Of a stretch of 52,184 nucleotides of DNA, positions 37,266 through 45,732 are shown one piece after another (positions within the stretch are counted from its first letter, which is position 1; every line of letters begins with the position of its first letter). The notes below the pieces were generated by a model that had not been told where the DNA came from, made no database searches, and saw only the letters and a program-made list of their open reading frames with translations. The translations under genes and the position numbers were made by a program. Origin of the DNA: a virus; IMG/VR virus record IMGVR_UViG_3300036852_000533, positions 1-52,184 of that record, one strand, 5' to 3'.

Positions 37266-40200
37266 TCAAGCTGGAATGATTTCCACCAAAATGTCGCACT
37301 GCCCGATGGCCGCAAAAGTATCATCAATGAATTGAAAAAAAGCTGGTGAAGAAATTTGCAGGCCGATGACCTCCCCGGCCAGATACGGCCCGATTACCAC
37401 GACCGCTGTGGAACCAATCGTATCACCGCTGAAAAAGGCGGAGGTGCCTGCGCCATAAACCGGCGGATCGGCGCTGGGCTGGCTGGTTACAGAAATTCCT
37501 TCCCCGGTGGCCCCGGGCACTTCGGCGGTCAAGGTGGCTGTGACGCGCACGCGATAATCCGCATCACAGTCGTAGCAGACATCTTCATTGGTGCGAAACA
37601 CGGCATAGTTGAGGATTCCCACCCCATCCTCAGTGTATTCACTGGTGACGTTGTAATGGCCGTTGGCTCCAGCCATCGCCGTGTCGAACGTGACGAGATA
37701 GCCTTCCGTCTCACCGCTGTATTCAAAATTGGTCGTGGTATTCCACGTCATGTCCCCGATGGGCGTCTCGGTGCAATCCGGCGCGCAGACCAGATCACCC
37801 GCGATCACGGCGACGACGACGAATTCATTCAAGGCGATTTGCGCCAGTGCCGTCGCCAATTCCTGAGTGCTGGCATGATGGCTGTTGGCGGCACCGACGA
37901 GACAGTTCAACCCGGTGTCGAGCGTAATCCAACCCGGAAGCGTGCCCGAGTAGGTCAGCGTGTTTCCTTCCTCGCACTCCACGCAGTAGGTCACGGCGGC
38001 ATTGCCAAACTGAGGAGCGGGTCCGGCTTCATCCGGCAACGGCAGATCCTCACAGACCGGCGCGCAAACCGGCGGGGCGAATTGCAGGACCGGCTCGGGA
38101 CTGGCGGCAATCCGCGCGCCCATGAACCGGCAATGGCCGGTGAACTCGAAGCGCAACTGGAAGAAATGACCCGTGCGCAGGGGGCGGTTGTTGCCGCTCT
38201 CACACGGAATCGAGGATGGCTCGCCCAACCCCAGCCGCGTGAGATAGCCAGGTTGTGCGTTCGTCGGCACAGTGTCGGCGCATACATCGAACTCGCGCCA
38301 GTCCACCCAGCAGGGATAAAAGTCGGGGCGATATTGCACCTTCACATGCACGGTGCCCACCATGTCCTGCACCATGAATTCTCCATCCATCAGCCGCGCC
38401 AGTTCCGTCGGTGGCTTGGCCTGCGGGCCGAACACCAGTGGCGTCTCAAAACCCCACTTGATGCGCGTGCTGCCATTGTCGAATTTTTGAGGGCTGGACG
38501 AGGGCAGCAGTTCGTAAAGTTCCAGCCGGTTGGTGTCCAGATTGAACGTGATGGCGAATCCGCGGCTGGTGCCGTCAAACAGGCCCGACACATTTTGCAG
38601 GATGTTGAGTCCCGTCCACAGTCCATCATAAGCCGGCGGAGCTTTGCCGCGCAGATTGGAGAGCAGGTCGAAATTGAGGGCGACCACGCCTTGATGAAAC
38701 ACGCCCTGTCCTGACACGGCAGGAGCGGCACTGGCAAGCAGGCGGTTGTCGAACACGACTGAGCTTCCGTAAGAAAGCAGTGAACGATTGTCGTTCTGAA
38801 ACACCCGCGCCATCTCGCGGCTGATAGGGGTATTGCCCCACTCGCCGAAATCGCGCCGGGCAATCACGAGCGATCCCAAACCCTCAATCGAACGGAAAAT
38901 CGTGTCGCTGTTGGCCAGTACGGTCGAGTTTTGCGCCAATGGTCCGAAGCCGATGAGCGCGGCGGTCAGAATCGGCCCGTTGATGTTGGGCAGGCTTGAA
39001 AAATCCACCGGGGCGAGACAGGAATACATTCCCTGATCGGTGCCGATGATGAGCGCGCCCTGGCCCAGCGACACATCGAGCGTCGCCGTGAAATTCATGG
39101 ACGAAATGATCGTGCCGCTGGTGGGGATGCGGAAATTTCCGCCCCGGAAAGTCAGTTCGGTGTATTTCAACACCGCATCGCGGTACTGATTGGCCGGCGT
39201 GCCCGAGGCTCCACCCACCGGGTCGCTGACGATGAAACTTAAACCATCGGTCAGACACATCCAGTTTTGCCCCAGCCCATACGCGCCCATGCGCCCGGCG
39301 GGAAGTTCGGGCACGGAAAGAATATCCTGCGGCAATGGCGTTACAGCCACAACAGAAACATCGGTGAGGTTTATTAGATAGAGCGTGGTGCTTGGAGCGG
39401 GTGGTGTGGCGTAGGAAACGGAGTACTGGTCCAATCCAATCCATGCTGTTTGGTTGTTTGGCCCCGAATACTCCAAGTCAATCGTCACGTTAACCATGCC
39501 ATTGGTGGCTGGATTGATAAAACTGGCCGTGATATTTCCCAACAACACATTGGGCGAAGTCACATTGGCTCTTTGAATCAAAACAGGCGCTGGGACAAAA
39601 TAAAGCGTGGATGGCAATGGCGACACAACATAAGTCACAATGGCTGCGTGGCCATTGGGTGCAGGCGGCCCAATGGAATAAACCCGGCAGATCCTCCCGT
39701 CTATCAGAAGGTCCAAGCCAATCGAATAATCGCCGGGGCGACGGCTCACGAATTCAAACGCCCAACCTGTCGGATTTTCGGCGCTGGCAGTGGTTGGAAA
39801 GAAGGGGCGGCTTATATCGTCACGCTCCATATAATCAGATCGAATCATCAAGGAACTGCCGCTTGGAACCGTCGCACCAACTGTAGCGTGCGCGTTGGTG
39901 AGAATAATCGAATAGGATGGTGTCGGTGAAGAACTTTGCACCGGCTGATAGTACGCATTGTTGAACAGCACGGGCACGTTGAACGGACCGGCGTAGGCAG
40001 CCGCCGTCGTCACGGTCATTATTTCTCCAATCGCAGGAGGAATTCCAGTGGCGGGGTCCACTATCGCGGTGACGCTGGCAAGCACCGTGGAAGGCCCATA
40101 ACTTCTTCGCGCGGAAACTCCATCGTAAAAAATCGGCAGCTTCGCCGTGCCATCCGTGATGATGAGCCATTTTTCCGCCTGCCACATCCAGACCTGATTG

Positions 40201-40571
40201 GTGGTCGCGTCGTTCGGATCGCCCGGAATCGTGACTTCGCTGGCGGTGCAGGTGCCGCCGACGATGACAAAACGAAAGAGCCGCCCGGAGATTTGTGCCA
40301 GCACGGAGGATGGCCCGAAGTCTGGCCGGTAGAAACCCGCGCCTTGAAAGAAGCCCGTCTCAATCGCGGTCTGCAACACCGTGTCGCCGTTGTAATTGAT
40401 GGGACACTTCTGTACCGGAGGACGCGGTTGGATGAAACCGCCACGCATCGTGGCATTGAACGCGAAGGCGAGTTGGTTTTTGGCGAGGAGGATTGGCTCC
40501 ACGCCCGAATTCATGCCCGCGTCAAACGCACCGAGCAGGTCGTAGAAAATCTTTGGAGCAATGGCAGCCAC
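37266..40571 (-). CDS. Tail nozzle or hub protein (large)
   Basis: The protein (1,101 aa) opens with a pattern common to nozzle proteins: LLGAFDAGMNSGVEPILLAK, NQLAFAFNATMRGGFIQPRP. Large beta domains follow throughout. At about 860-935 is the module shared with the neighbour (YCVECEEGNTL, GTLPGWITLDTGLNCLVGAA, ATALAQIALNEFV). The C-terminal 150 residues form an additional domain (DADYRVRVTATLTAEVPG). Length and location next to fibre genes fit a tail hub/nozzle. Catalysis is not evident. Confidence 0.65.
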   Translation of the reverse strand: MAAIAPKIFYDLLGAFDAGMNSGVEPILLAKNQLAFAFNATMRGGFIQPRPPVQKCPINYNGDTVLQTAIETGFFQGAGFYRPDFGPSSVLAQISGRLFRFVIVGGTCTASEVTIPGDPNDATTNQVWMWQAEKWLIITDGTAKLPIFYDGVSARRSYGPSTVLASVTAIVDPATGIPPAIGEIMTVTTAAAYAGPFNVPVLFNNAYYQPVQSSSPTPSYSIILTNAHATVGATVPSGSSLMIRSDYMERDDISRPFFPTTASAENPTGWAFEFVSRRPGDYSIGLDLLIDGRICRVYSIGPPAPNGHAAIVTYVVSPLPSTLYFVPAPVLIQRANVTSPNVLLGNITASFINPATNGMVNVTIDLEYSGPNNQTAWIGLDQYSVSYATPPAPSTTLYLINLTDVSVVAVTPLPQDILSVPELPAGRMGAYGLGQNWMCLTDGLSFIVSDPVGGASGTPANQYRDAVLKYTELTFRGGNFRIPTSGTIISSMNFTATLDVSLGQGALIIGTDQGMYSCLAPVDFSSLPNINGPILTAALIGFGPLAQNSTVLANSDTIFRSIEGLGSLVIARRDFGEWGNTPISREMARVFQNDNRSLLSYGSSVVFDNRLLASAAPAVSGQGVFHQGVVALNFDLLSNLRGKAPPAYDGLWTGLNILQNVSGLFDGTSRGFAITFNLDTNRLELYELLPSSSPQKFDNGSTRIKWGFETPLVFGPQAKPPTELARLMDGEFMVQDMVGTVHVKVQYRPDFYPCWVDWREFDVCADTVPTNAQPGYLTRLGLGEPSSIPCESGNNRPLRTGHFFQLRFEFTGHCRFMGARIAASPEPVLQFAPPVCAPVCEDLPLPDEAGPAPQFGNAAVTYCVECEEGNTLTYSGTLPGWITLDTGLNCLVGAANSHHASTQELATALAQIALNEFVVVAVIAGDLVCAPDCTETPIGDMTWNTTTNFEYSGETEGYLVTFDTAMAGANGHYNVTSEYTEDGVGILNYAVFRTNEDVCYDCDADYRVRVTATLTAEVPGATGEGISVTSQPSADPPVYGAGTSAFFSGDTIGSTAVVVIGPYLAGEVIGLQISSPAFFQFIDDTFAAIGQCDILVEIIPA

Positions 40572-40572
40572 A

Positions 40573-41439
40573 TCATGTCAGCGCGATTATCAAATCTTTC
40601 ACATGATCGGCCAGCGAGGCAATGGCGTTGGCCTCGTCCATGTTTTGCACGCGAATCAGCAACACGCCGTCACCGGCGCTGAACACCGTTCCGCCCGCCG
40701 CCACTTCCACCGACAGCGTGTCCGTGGCCGAGCCGGTGTTGGCCGCAGTCACGGCGGTGCCGGCGGTCAGTTCGCCCAGCGTATCCGTGCCGGCCAGCGT
40801 GATGGTGACAACACCTCCTGTGACATTGGTGGTGCCGATTTCCAGATTCAGCACCTGACTGGCGGCGGCGCCAGCGCCAATGGTGGTGGTCACAAAGGAC
40901 ACCGAAAGAATCTTGAAGGCAAACCCGACCACGTAATTGGTCATCAAATCCGCCGCCGCATTGGTCATGGAGGCCAGCGTGATGGGAAAGGACAACGTGA
41001 ACACGCCCGCGCCAGCCGCAATCGTGTCGCTTGCGGTGCCGGTGGAATTGTCGGTGATGGCGGTCGGAAGTCCCGCCGACAAATCCGGCTGCGTGCCCGC
41101 CGGGGATACCTGTGCGCCGGCGGTGATCGTGTTGCCCGAAGCCGTGTTGCCGTCGTAATCGAGGTATTGAAGCACCAACGACCCGCTGCCCGGCTTGGAC
41201 ACGACCGAAAACACGCCCGCGCCCTCGACAAACACATTCTGTCCGACCGAAGCCCAGGTGGAATCTCCAACGAGCACGGTGACATTGGAGCCAATGGCGG
41301 GCACCGTGAAATCCGCCGTCGTCACCGTGAACGCATTTACACCGTCGCTGCCGGCATCGCCTTGGGAACCTTCGACGCCCGGAATTTCCACCACCGCTGG
41401 CGTGGGGCATTTACAGTCACAAGGATTCGCGGCACTCAT
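40573..41439 (-). CDS. Collagen-like tail fibre protein
   Basis: From ATG 41439 the protein has 288 residues. It starts MSAANPCDCKCPTP, then has a short collagen-type stretch (GVEGSQGDAGSDG), then the module AFTVTTADFTVPAIGSNVTV with WASVGQNVFVEGAG that caps many phage fibres. The C-terminus is beta-rich with Thr/Ala/Gly repeats and an end helix (ANAIASLADHVKDLIIAL). The N-terminal Cys-rich start resembles that of the 35956 gene. It is the first gene of the tail block, divergent from the terminase gene. Confidence 0.7.
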   Translation of the reverse strand: MSAANPCDCKCPTPAVVEIPGVEGSQGDAGSDGVNAFTVTTADFTVPAIGSNVTVLVGDSTWASVGQNVFVEGAGVFSVVSKPGSGSLVLQYLDYDGNTASGNTITAGAQVSPAGTQPDLSAGLPTAITDNSTGTASDTIAAGAGVFTLSFPITLASMTNAAADLMTNYVVGFAFKILSVSFVTTTIGAGAAASQVLNLEIGTTNVTGGVVTITLAGTDTLGELTAGTAVTAANTGSATDTLSVEVAAGGTVFSAGDGVLLIRVQNMDEANAIASLADHVKDLIIALT

Positions 41440-41495
41440 AAAATGGAGGTTGAATTGTTCCGGCTCATGGCTCATTACTACCGCAGACACGCAGC

Positions 41496-43289
41496 ATGTC
41501 AACTGTTTCCAAATACGGTCTAAATTTCCCCGAGGGCACGGACGACTCCCAAATCGAGCAAAGCATGATCCGCGAAGGCGGACAGTGGAAAGGTCCCGGC
41601 GGCATCGTTCGCGGGCACGGCCTGTTTTTCCACTACAAACGGATGTTCCGGCTGTTCTGGCCCGAGGATGACGACCACCGATGGGAGGATGCCGAGCTTC
41701 AAGCCATACTCGACAACCAGTTCACGACGTTAATGGGGTCATCGGGGAGCGTTAAAACGACGACCGCCGCAAAATTCATCCTCTGCTTCTGGTCAACATG
41801 GCCGGATGAAACTACAGTACTCGTTTCCTCAACCGATTTGCGCGGTTTGGAACTTCGCGTGTTTGGCCGATTGAAGGAACTGCACGAACGAGCCAAGAAT
41901 CGCTACGATTGGTTTCCGGGCTTCGTGCTGGACTCAAAAAAGGTCATCGCCACGGACAATATCGAGGAAACTCAGGCGCGCGATCTGCGTCAGGGCATCA
42001 TTTGCATCCCGTGTATCTCCCCTGGTGGCAGCTTTGTCGGACTCGGCAAGTACATCGGTATCCACAACACGCGATTGCTGTTCGTGGGTGATGAGTTCCA
42101 ACTCATGCGCGAGTCAATTCTCGACGCCATCCCAAATCTGCTCAACAACCCCATCGCCAAGTTCATTTTTCTCGGCAACCCGCTTGCTCAAAACGACCCG
42201 CTCGACCGGGTGAGCGAACCACGCGAAGGCTGGTCGTCCATCGGTGTGCCGACCAAAACAATCCGCTGGCGCACCAAGTTCATGGATGGCCTCTGTTTGA
42301 ATCTTCCGGGTCTGGACAGCCCGAATTTTGATTTTCCAGAAGACAAACCAGACCGGTTTCCGTACATGGTTGGCCGACGCAAGGCAACACTCGTGGCGGA
42401 AACCTACGGCAAAGACTCGCAACAGTATTGCTCCCAGATTCTCGGGGTGCGTGTCACCGGATTGACCGCGCGCAAGGTCGTAACGCGAGAACTCTGCGAC
42501 CAGTTCCATGCGTTCGACAAACCCATCTGGCGCGGCGATCCCCGGACGAAAATTTACGCCGTGGACGCCGCTTACGGCACCATCGGCGGCGACCGTTGCA
42601 TTGGCGGCTGGATTGAATTCGGAGTGGACACGGACGGCCATCAACTTTTGAACATCGGCCTGTGGAAATTGATTCCGGTATCGGCGCTGTCAAAGATTCC
42701 TCCTGACGACCAGATTGCGGAGTTTGTGAAACAGGATTGCGAGTCGGAAGGCATCGAACCGGAGAACGTGTTTTTCGACGGACGCACTTTGCTGGCAACA
42801 GCCTTTGCCCGCATCTGGTCGGCCAAGGTCAATCCGGTGGACTTTGGCGGACGCACGACCAATCGCCCCGTCTCAAACGACATCCACATCTTTGACGACA
42901 AGACGGGTCACAAGCGGTTGAAACTTTGTGCCGAACACTACTCAAAATTCGTGACTGAACTCTGGTTCTCCGTCCGTTATTGCATTGAAAGCTCGCAGTT
43001 GCGCGGCATGACGGAGGAGGTCCTGAACGACGGGTTCCCGCGCGAGTGGAAAACTGTGCGCGGCAACCTGATTGAGATTGAAACCAAACGGGAGATGAAG
43101 AATCGCACTGGAAAAAGCCCGGACTTGTTCGATCAACTGGCAACTGCCGTGGAAGGAGCGCGACGACGGGGATTTCAGATTGCCAAGCTCGGCGCGGCCC
43201 ACGCCAAATCGAAAGAACCCGACTGGCTGGAAAAACAGCGCAAGGATTACGAGAAGCTGTTAAGTGACCGAAGGCTTCAAGCGGCCTGA
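41496..43289 (+). CDS. terL: Terminase large subunit
   Basis: This protein (597 aa) has the ATPase motor and nuclease of large terminases. Walker A is GSSGSVKT at 81-88 (Val where Gly is usual before Lys), Walker B LLFVGDE at 194-200, coupling motif LGNPL at 226-230. The nuclease has D357 in VDAAYG, D428 in FFDGR and a late Asp in SPDLFDQLATAVEG. The packaging ATPase pumps DNA into the head and cuts it. It stands alone, facing right, between leftward blocks, divergent from the fibre gene. Its 3' end overlaps the leftward zinc protein gene by 30 bases. Confidence 0.9.
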   Translation: MSTVSKYGLNFPEGTDDSQIEQSMIREGGQWKGPGGIVRGHGLFFHYKRMFRLFWPEDDDHRWEDAELQAILDNQFTTLMGSSGSVKTTTAAKFILCFWSTWPDETTVLVSSTDLRGLELRVFGRLKELHERAKNRYDWFPGFVLDSKKVIATDNIEETQARDLRQGIICIPCISPGGSFVGLGKYIGIHNTRLLFVGDEFQLMRESILDAIPNLLNNPIAKFIFLGNPLAQNDPLDRVSEPREGWSSIGVPTKTIRWRTKFMDGLCLNLPGLDSPNFDFPEDKPDRFPYMVGRRKATLVAETYGKDSQQYCSQILGVRVTGLTARKVVTRELCDQFHAFDKPIWRGDPRTKIYAVDAAYGTIGGDRCIGGWIEFGVDTDGHQLLNIGLWKLIPVSALSKIPPDDQIAEFVKQDCESEGIEPENVFFDGRTLLATAFARIWSAKVNPVDFGGRTTNRPVSNDIHIFDDKTGHKRLKLCAEHYSKFVTELWFSVRYCIESSQLRGMTEEVLNDGFPREWKTVRGNLIEIETKREMKNRTGKSPDLFDQLATAVEGARRRGFQIAKLGAAHAKSKEPDWLEKQRKDYEKLLSDRRLQAA

Positions 43290-43472
43290 AATGATTGATT
43301 TCCGCCGTTTCCACCGCTGGCGCGCGATATTCGCCGCATCGGTATAGTTCGACCCGTAACCCGGAGGCCCCTGCGCGTTGCAGGACAGACAAACGACGCG
43401 CACGACGACATGTTCCGAGGTTGAGGTCACATCGCAATTGGTGCTGCCGCAGAATGGGCAGGCGCCGGTCAT
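43260..43472 (-). CDS. Lar-like small zinc protein
   Basis: From ATG 43472 the protein has 70 residues: ACPFCGSTNCDV at the N-terminus, then VVCLSCNAQGPPGY, and a helix NIARQRWKRRK. C-P-F-C-G with a second Cys pair and GP is the pattern of Lar-type (restriction alleviation) and related small phage proteins. The role is not proven. Overlaps the terminase end and, by four bases, the next gene. Confidence 0.7.
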   Translation of the reverse strand: MTGACPFCGSTNCDVTSTSEHVVVRVVCLSCNAQGPPGYGSNYTDAANIARQRWKRRKSIISGRLKPSVT

Positions 43473-43855
43473 TTCCTCCGGTTCTTTCTCCACGCCTTCG
43501 CCAGCGCGGGCAGTGCGGGCGTCGCGAATTGCGCCACGTCCTCGCATATTTGGACGAACTTCGAGTGGTCGAAGCTGAACAGGTAGCTGGCGGTGTCGCC
43601 CACGTAGCCGTCCTGCTCGTAGCGTACTCGAGCGCGTGTCATTGCCATTTCAAACGTCTCATGCAGCAGAATTGAAACGCAATGATCCCAGTGGTTCACC
43701 GAGATGCTTACCTTGATTCGGGCGGGCGATTTGTCGTCGGGCCGCGTGTAGAAGTAACCGCCACGCTCATTGGTAATCGCGTAAAGCTCGACGTTTTCGT
43801 GGCCCAGCGAAAACGTGCCGATGAAGATTTGGCTGTCATGCTTCTTGGGATTCAC
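43469..43855 (-). CDS. Conserved phage protein with HETFE motif
   Basis: The protein (128 aa) has a conserved core: VSILLHETFEMAMTRARVRY then LFSFDHSKFVQICEDVA. A His-Glu pair in a helix with a second Glu and a later His resembles metal-dependent hydrolases, but the HExxH signature is lacking. Proteins of this kind are found beside replication genes in tailed phages. Position in the RuvC/DHH operon suggests a DNA-related accessory role. Confidence 0.55.
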   Translation of the reverse strand: MNPKKHDSQIFIGTFSLGHENVELYAITNERGGYFYTRPDDKSPARIKVSISVNHWDHCVSILLHETFEMAMTRARVRYEQDGYVGDTASYLFSFDHSKFVQICEDVAQFATPALPALAKAWRKNRRK

Positions 43856-44355
43856 AAAACTTCCTCCGCGATTCGTACGAGCGCGCCCGGTTTGTTGACT
43901 TTGGTTTCAAGTGCGGTCACGGCGATGGCCAAAGCTGACCAAAGATGGGAACTTATCCCGTACAGCGGGCCTTGATTTTTCTTCGTGCCCACGATGCCGA
44001 ATCGGTCAATTATAGCCTGCCGGATGTTCGGGTCTTTGGCTCTCATGTTTCCGCACAGGTGAAGCTTCACGTCGCGCCGAAACACGAGAATCGCGTCTTG
44101 GCCTGTGATGATTTTCCATTGCTGGTAGAATCTTCCAGTCCAAAGGCATGTTTCAAATACTTCCCTGCCAACACTCATGCCGTAACTTGCCACCATTTCA
44201 ATCGCGAGCGCGTTTTTGGTGTCCGAAGGCTCGTTTGAGATGCGTTGTATGATGACTTCGTTCGTGGCGATCATTCGTTCTGTAACGCAAGACCCGCTCC
44301 ACAGTATCAGCGCGCTTTCGGTTGTCCCCGGGTCAATTGCAATGATGGTGTTCAT
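43852..44355 (-). CDS. RuvC-like Holliday junction resolvase
   Basis: The protein (167 aa) has the RuvC fold: the first acidic motif IIAIDPGTTESALILW (D8), then AIEMVASYGMSVGREVFETC (E at about 53), and the last motif SSHLWSALAIAV (His then Ser). Between them is LHLCGNMRAKDPNIRQAIID-RFG, typical of phage resolvases. It would cut branched recombination or replication intermediates before packaging. It overlaps both neighbours by four bases. Confidence 0.85.
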   Translation of the reverse strand: MNTIIAIDPGTTESALILWSGSCVTERMIATNEVIIQRISNEPSDTKNALAIEMVASYGMSVGREVFETCLWTGRFYQQWKIITGQDAILVFRRDVKLHLCGNMRAKDPNIRQAIIDRFGIVGTKKNQGPLYGISSHLWSALAIAVTALETKVNKPGALVRIAEEVL

Positions 44356-45302
44356 GCTGGGATTGTGAGCTTACCGTCGCCAAAGAAGATTGAAGCCGCC
44401 GGAAAACCACATGCGCCCTTGTGACCCCCACCACCGTACTTGGTCGCGATGGCTGACAAGTCCAAGTCCTTGCGATGCTGCGCGTGGTAGAGGCTGAACG
44501 TCCAGCCGCGCCCGTTGAAGAAGAACGCCATCAGCGCATCGTGCCCCGTTTCGGGAACATCGCACGCGGCGAAGGTCTGCGAGTTGCATCGAGCCGTCGT
44601 AAGCGCGAGGAACTTTAATCCCTCAAACTCCACGACAAAGCTCCGCGCCTTGACCATCGCGGCGTCGCGCGTCTTGTAGCACTGCATGGCCGAGCGACCT
44701 TCTTCAACGATTCGACCGGCTTCGTCGTAATCACGCACGCCATCACCCGATAAAAGTCGCGGCCAGTCAATTTCAGACTGGCTATCCAGTCCGAATTGGA
44801 AAGCGAGGCACGCCTGCCAATCCTCCAACCCATTCGATTGATCCCAAACATCGTACGTCCCGGCAAGCCGCACGGCGAGAGGTTCGGAAACTTTTCGGTC
44901 AACGAAGTCTTGCCTGGTTGGCAACTCGCTCAAGGGATGGCCGACTTTGTTCGCATGACACCAAACCCACATGAGCCGGCACGCGGCCACGCCGTCAATG
45001 CGGTAGCCTGGAATGTTGGCAGGATGTGATTCGATTGCGGTTTTGTGATGATCCAGCCAGTACCAGTCCGTCCAGTCAATCCAGTCGAATGGTTGTGGCA
45101 GCGTCTCCGGTTTTTTGAAATCTAATCCAAACACGCGATCAACCGGCAGGTCGAGCACGTAGATTTTACCGTCTGGAATGGTGAGCGGTTTGTCTGAGAA
45201 ATCCCAACCGATTAGTTCGGCGTCGGGCAGGAATTTGCGCGCGATTTCCGCACAGAATCGTCCGTCCCAATCCGCGTCATGATAGAACACTGTTGTTTGC
45301 AT
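44352..45302 (-). CDS. DHH-family phosphoesterase
   Basis: From ATG 45302 (AAAGGA upstream) the protein has 316 residues: HDADWDGRFCAEI at the N-terminus (DxD-type motif), YWLDHHKTA (DHH), and GGGGHKGACGF in the DHHA1 domain. Such proteins (RecJ or NrnA relatives) remove nucleotides from short RNA/DNA ends or hydrolyse cyclic dinucleotides. In a phage replication block a nucleotide-salvage or anti-signalling role is possible. A longer start at 45329 is less likely because the SD fits 45302. Confidence 0.8.
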   Translation of the reverse strand: MQTTVFYHDADWDGRFCAEIARKFLPDAELIGWDFSDKPLTIPDGKIYVLDLPVDRVFGLDFKKPETLPQPFDWIDWTDWYWLDHHKTAIESHPANIPGYRIDGVAACRLMWVWCHANKVGHPLSELPTRQDFVDRKVSEPLAVRLAGTYDVWDQSNGLEDWQACLAFQFGLDSQSEIDWPRLLSGDGVRDYDEAGRIVEEGRSAMQCYKTRDAAMVKARSFVVEFEGLKFLALTTARCNSQTFAACDVPETGHDALMAFFFNGRGWTFSLYHAQHRKDLDLSAIATKYGGGGHKGACGFPAASIFFGDGKLTIPA

Positions 45303-45325
45303 GGAATCCTTTCCTGGTTTGTTTT

Positions 45326-45526
45326 TCATGCCATGTATTTCGCGCCTTTCGTGGTCAGGTTCAGTCTCCGCGATCTCGAACGCAGGTTTCGCCGATACGC
45401 CAGACCTGCTTTTCCCAGTTCTTGAACGACGGCCTCGCTCGGAGAACAAATGAGGCCGGCAAGCAATTCTTTCATTGCCTGCAACGCCTCGGGAGACAGG
45501 GAATTTAAGCTCGTTTTCATTTTCAT
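45326..45526 (-). CDS. Small basic protein, 66 aa
   Basis: From ATG 45526 the protein has 66 residues: MKMKTSLNSLSPEALQAMKE-LLA, then SPSEAVVQELGKAGLAYRR and an Arg-rich end (RSRSRRLNLTTKGAKYM). The order helix, turn, helix, basic wing resembles a small winged helix or plasmid-type DNA-binding protein. It lies between the DHH and helicase genes. Unproven. Confidence 0.5.
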   Translation of the reverse strand: MKMKTSLNSLSPEALQAMKELLAGLICSPSEAVVQELGKAGLAYRRNLRSRSRRLNLTTKGAKYMA

Positions 45527-45732
45527 GTTGGTGGTGTTTGGTTGCTTTGCTGGCCGGCGGGAAAGGCGTGCCATGCCACGGTTTCAATCGCCAAAAGTTC
45601 TTGTGGCGTCTTTGCCCCAAGCGCAATGACGTGCTGCCACAATTCGAGATTCCAAAGCTGCGCGAAGTCTCTGCGCGCCGCTTGCAACTGTTCCGCGCGA
45701 TGGGCTAGTTGTGATTCAGTCACGGGGCACAT
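45523..45732 (-). CDS. Small helical protein, 69 aa
   Basis: The frame begins MCPVTESQLAHRAEQLQAAR, continues with a helix (FAQLWNLELWQHVIALG) and ends in a Pro/Gln tail. The start overlaps the DnaB helicase stop by 17 bases, and the end overlaps the next gene by four, so it is translated in the same message. It could be a helicase-loader type partner, but only position supports this. Confidence 0.5.
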   Translation of the reverse strand: MCPVTESQLAHRAEQLQAARRDFAQLWNLELWQHVIALGAKTPQELLAIETVAWHAFPAGQQSNQTPPT

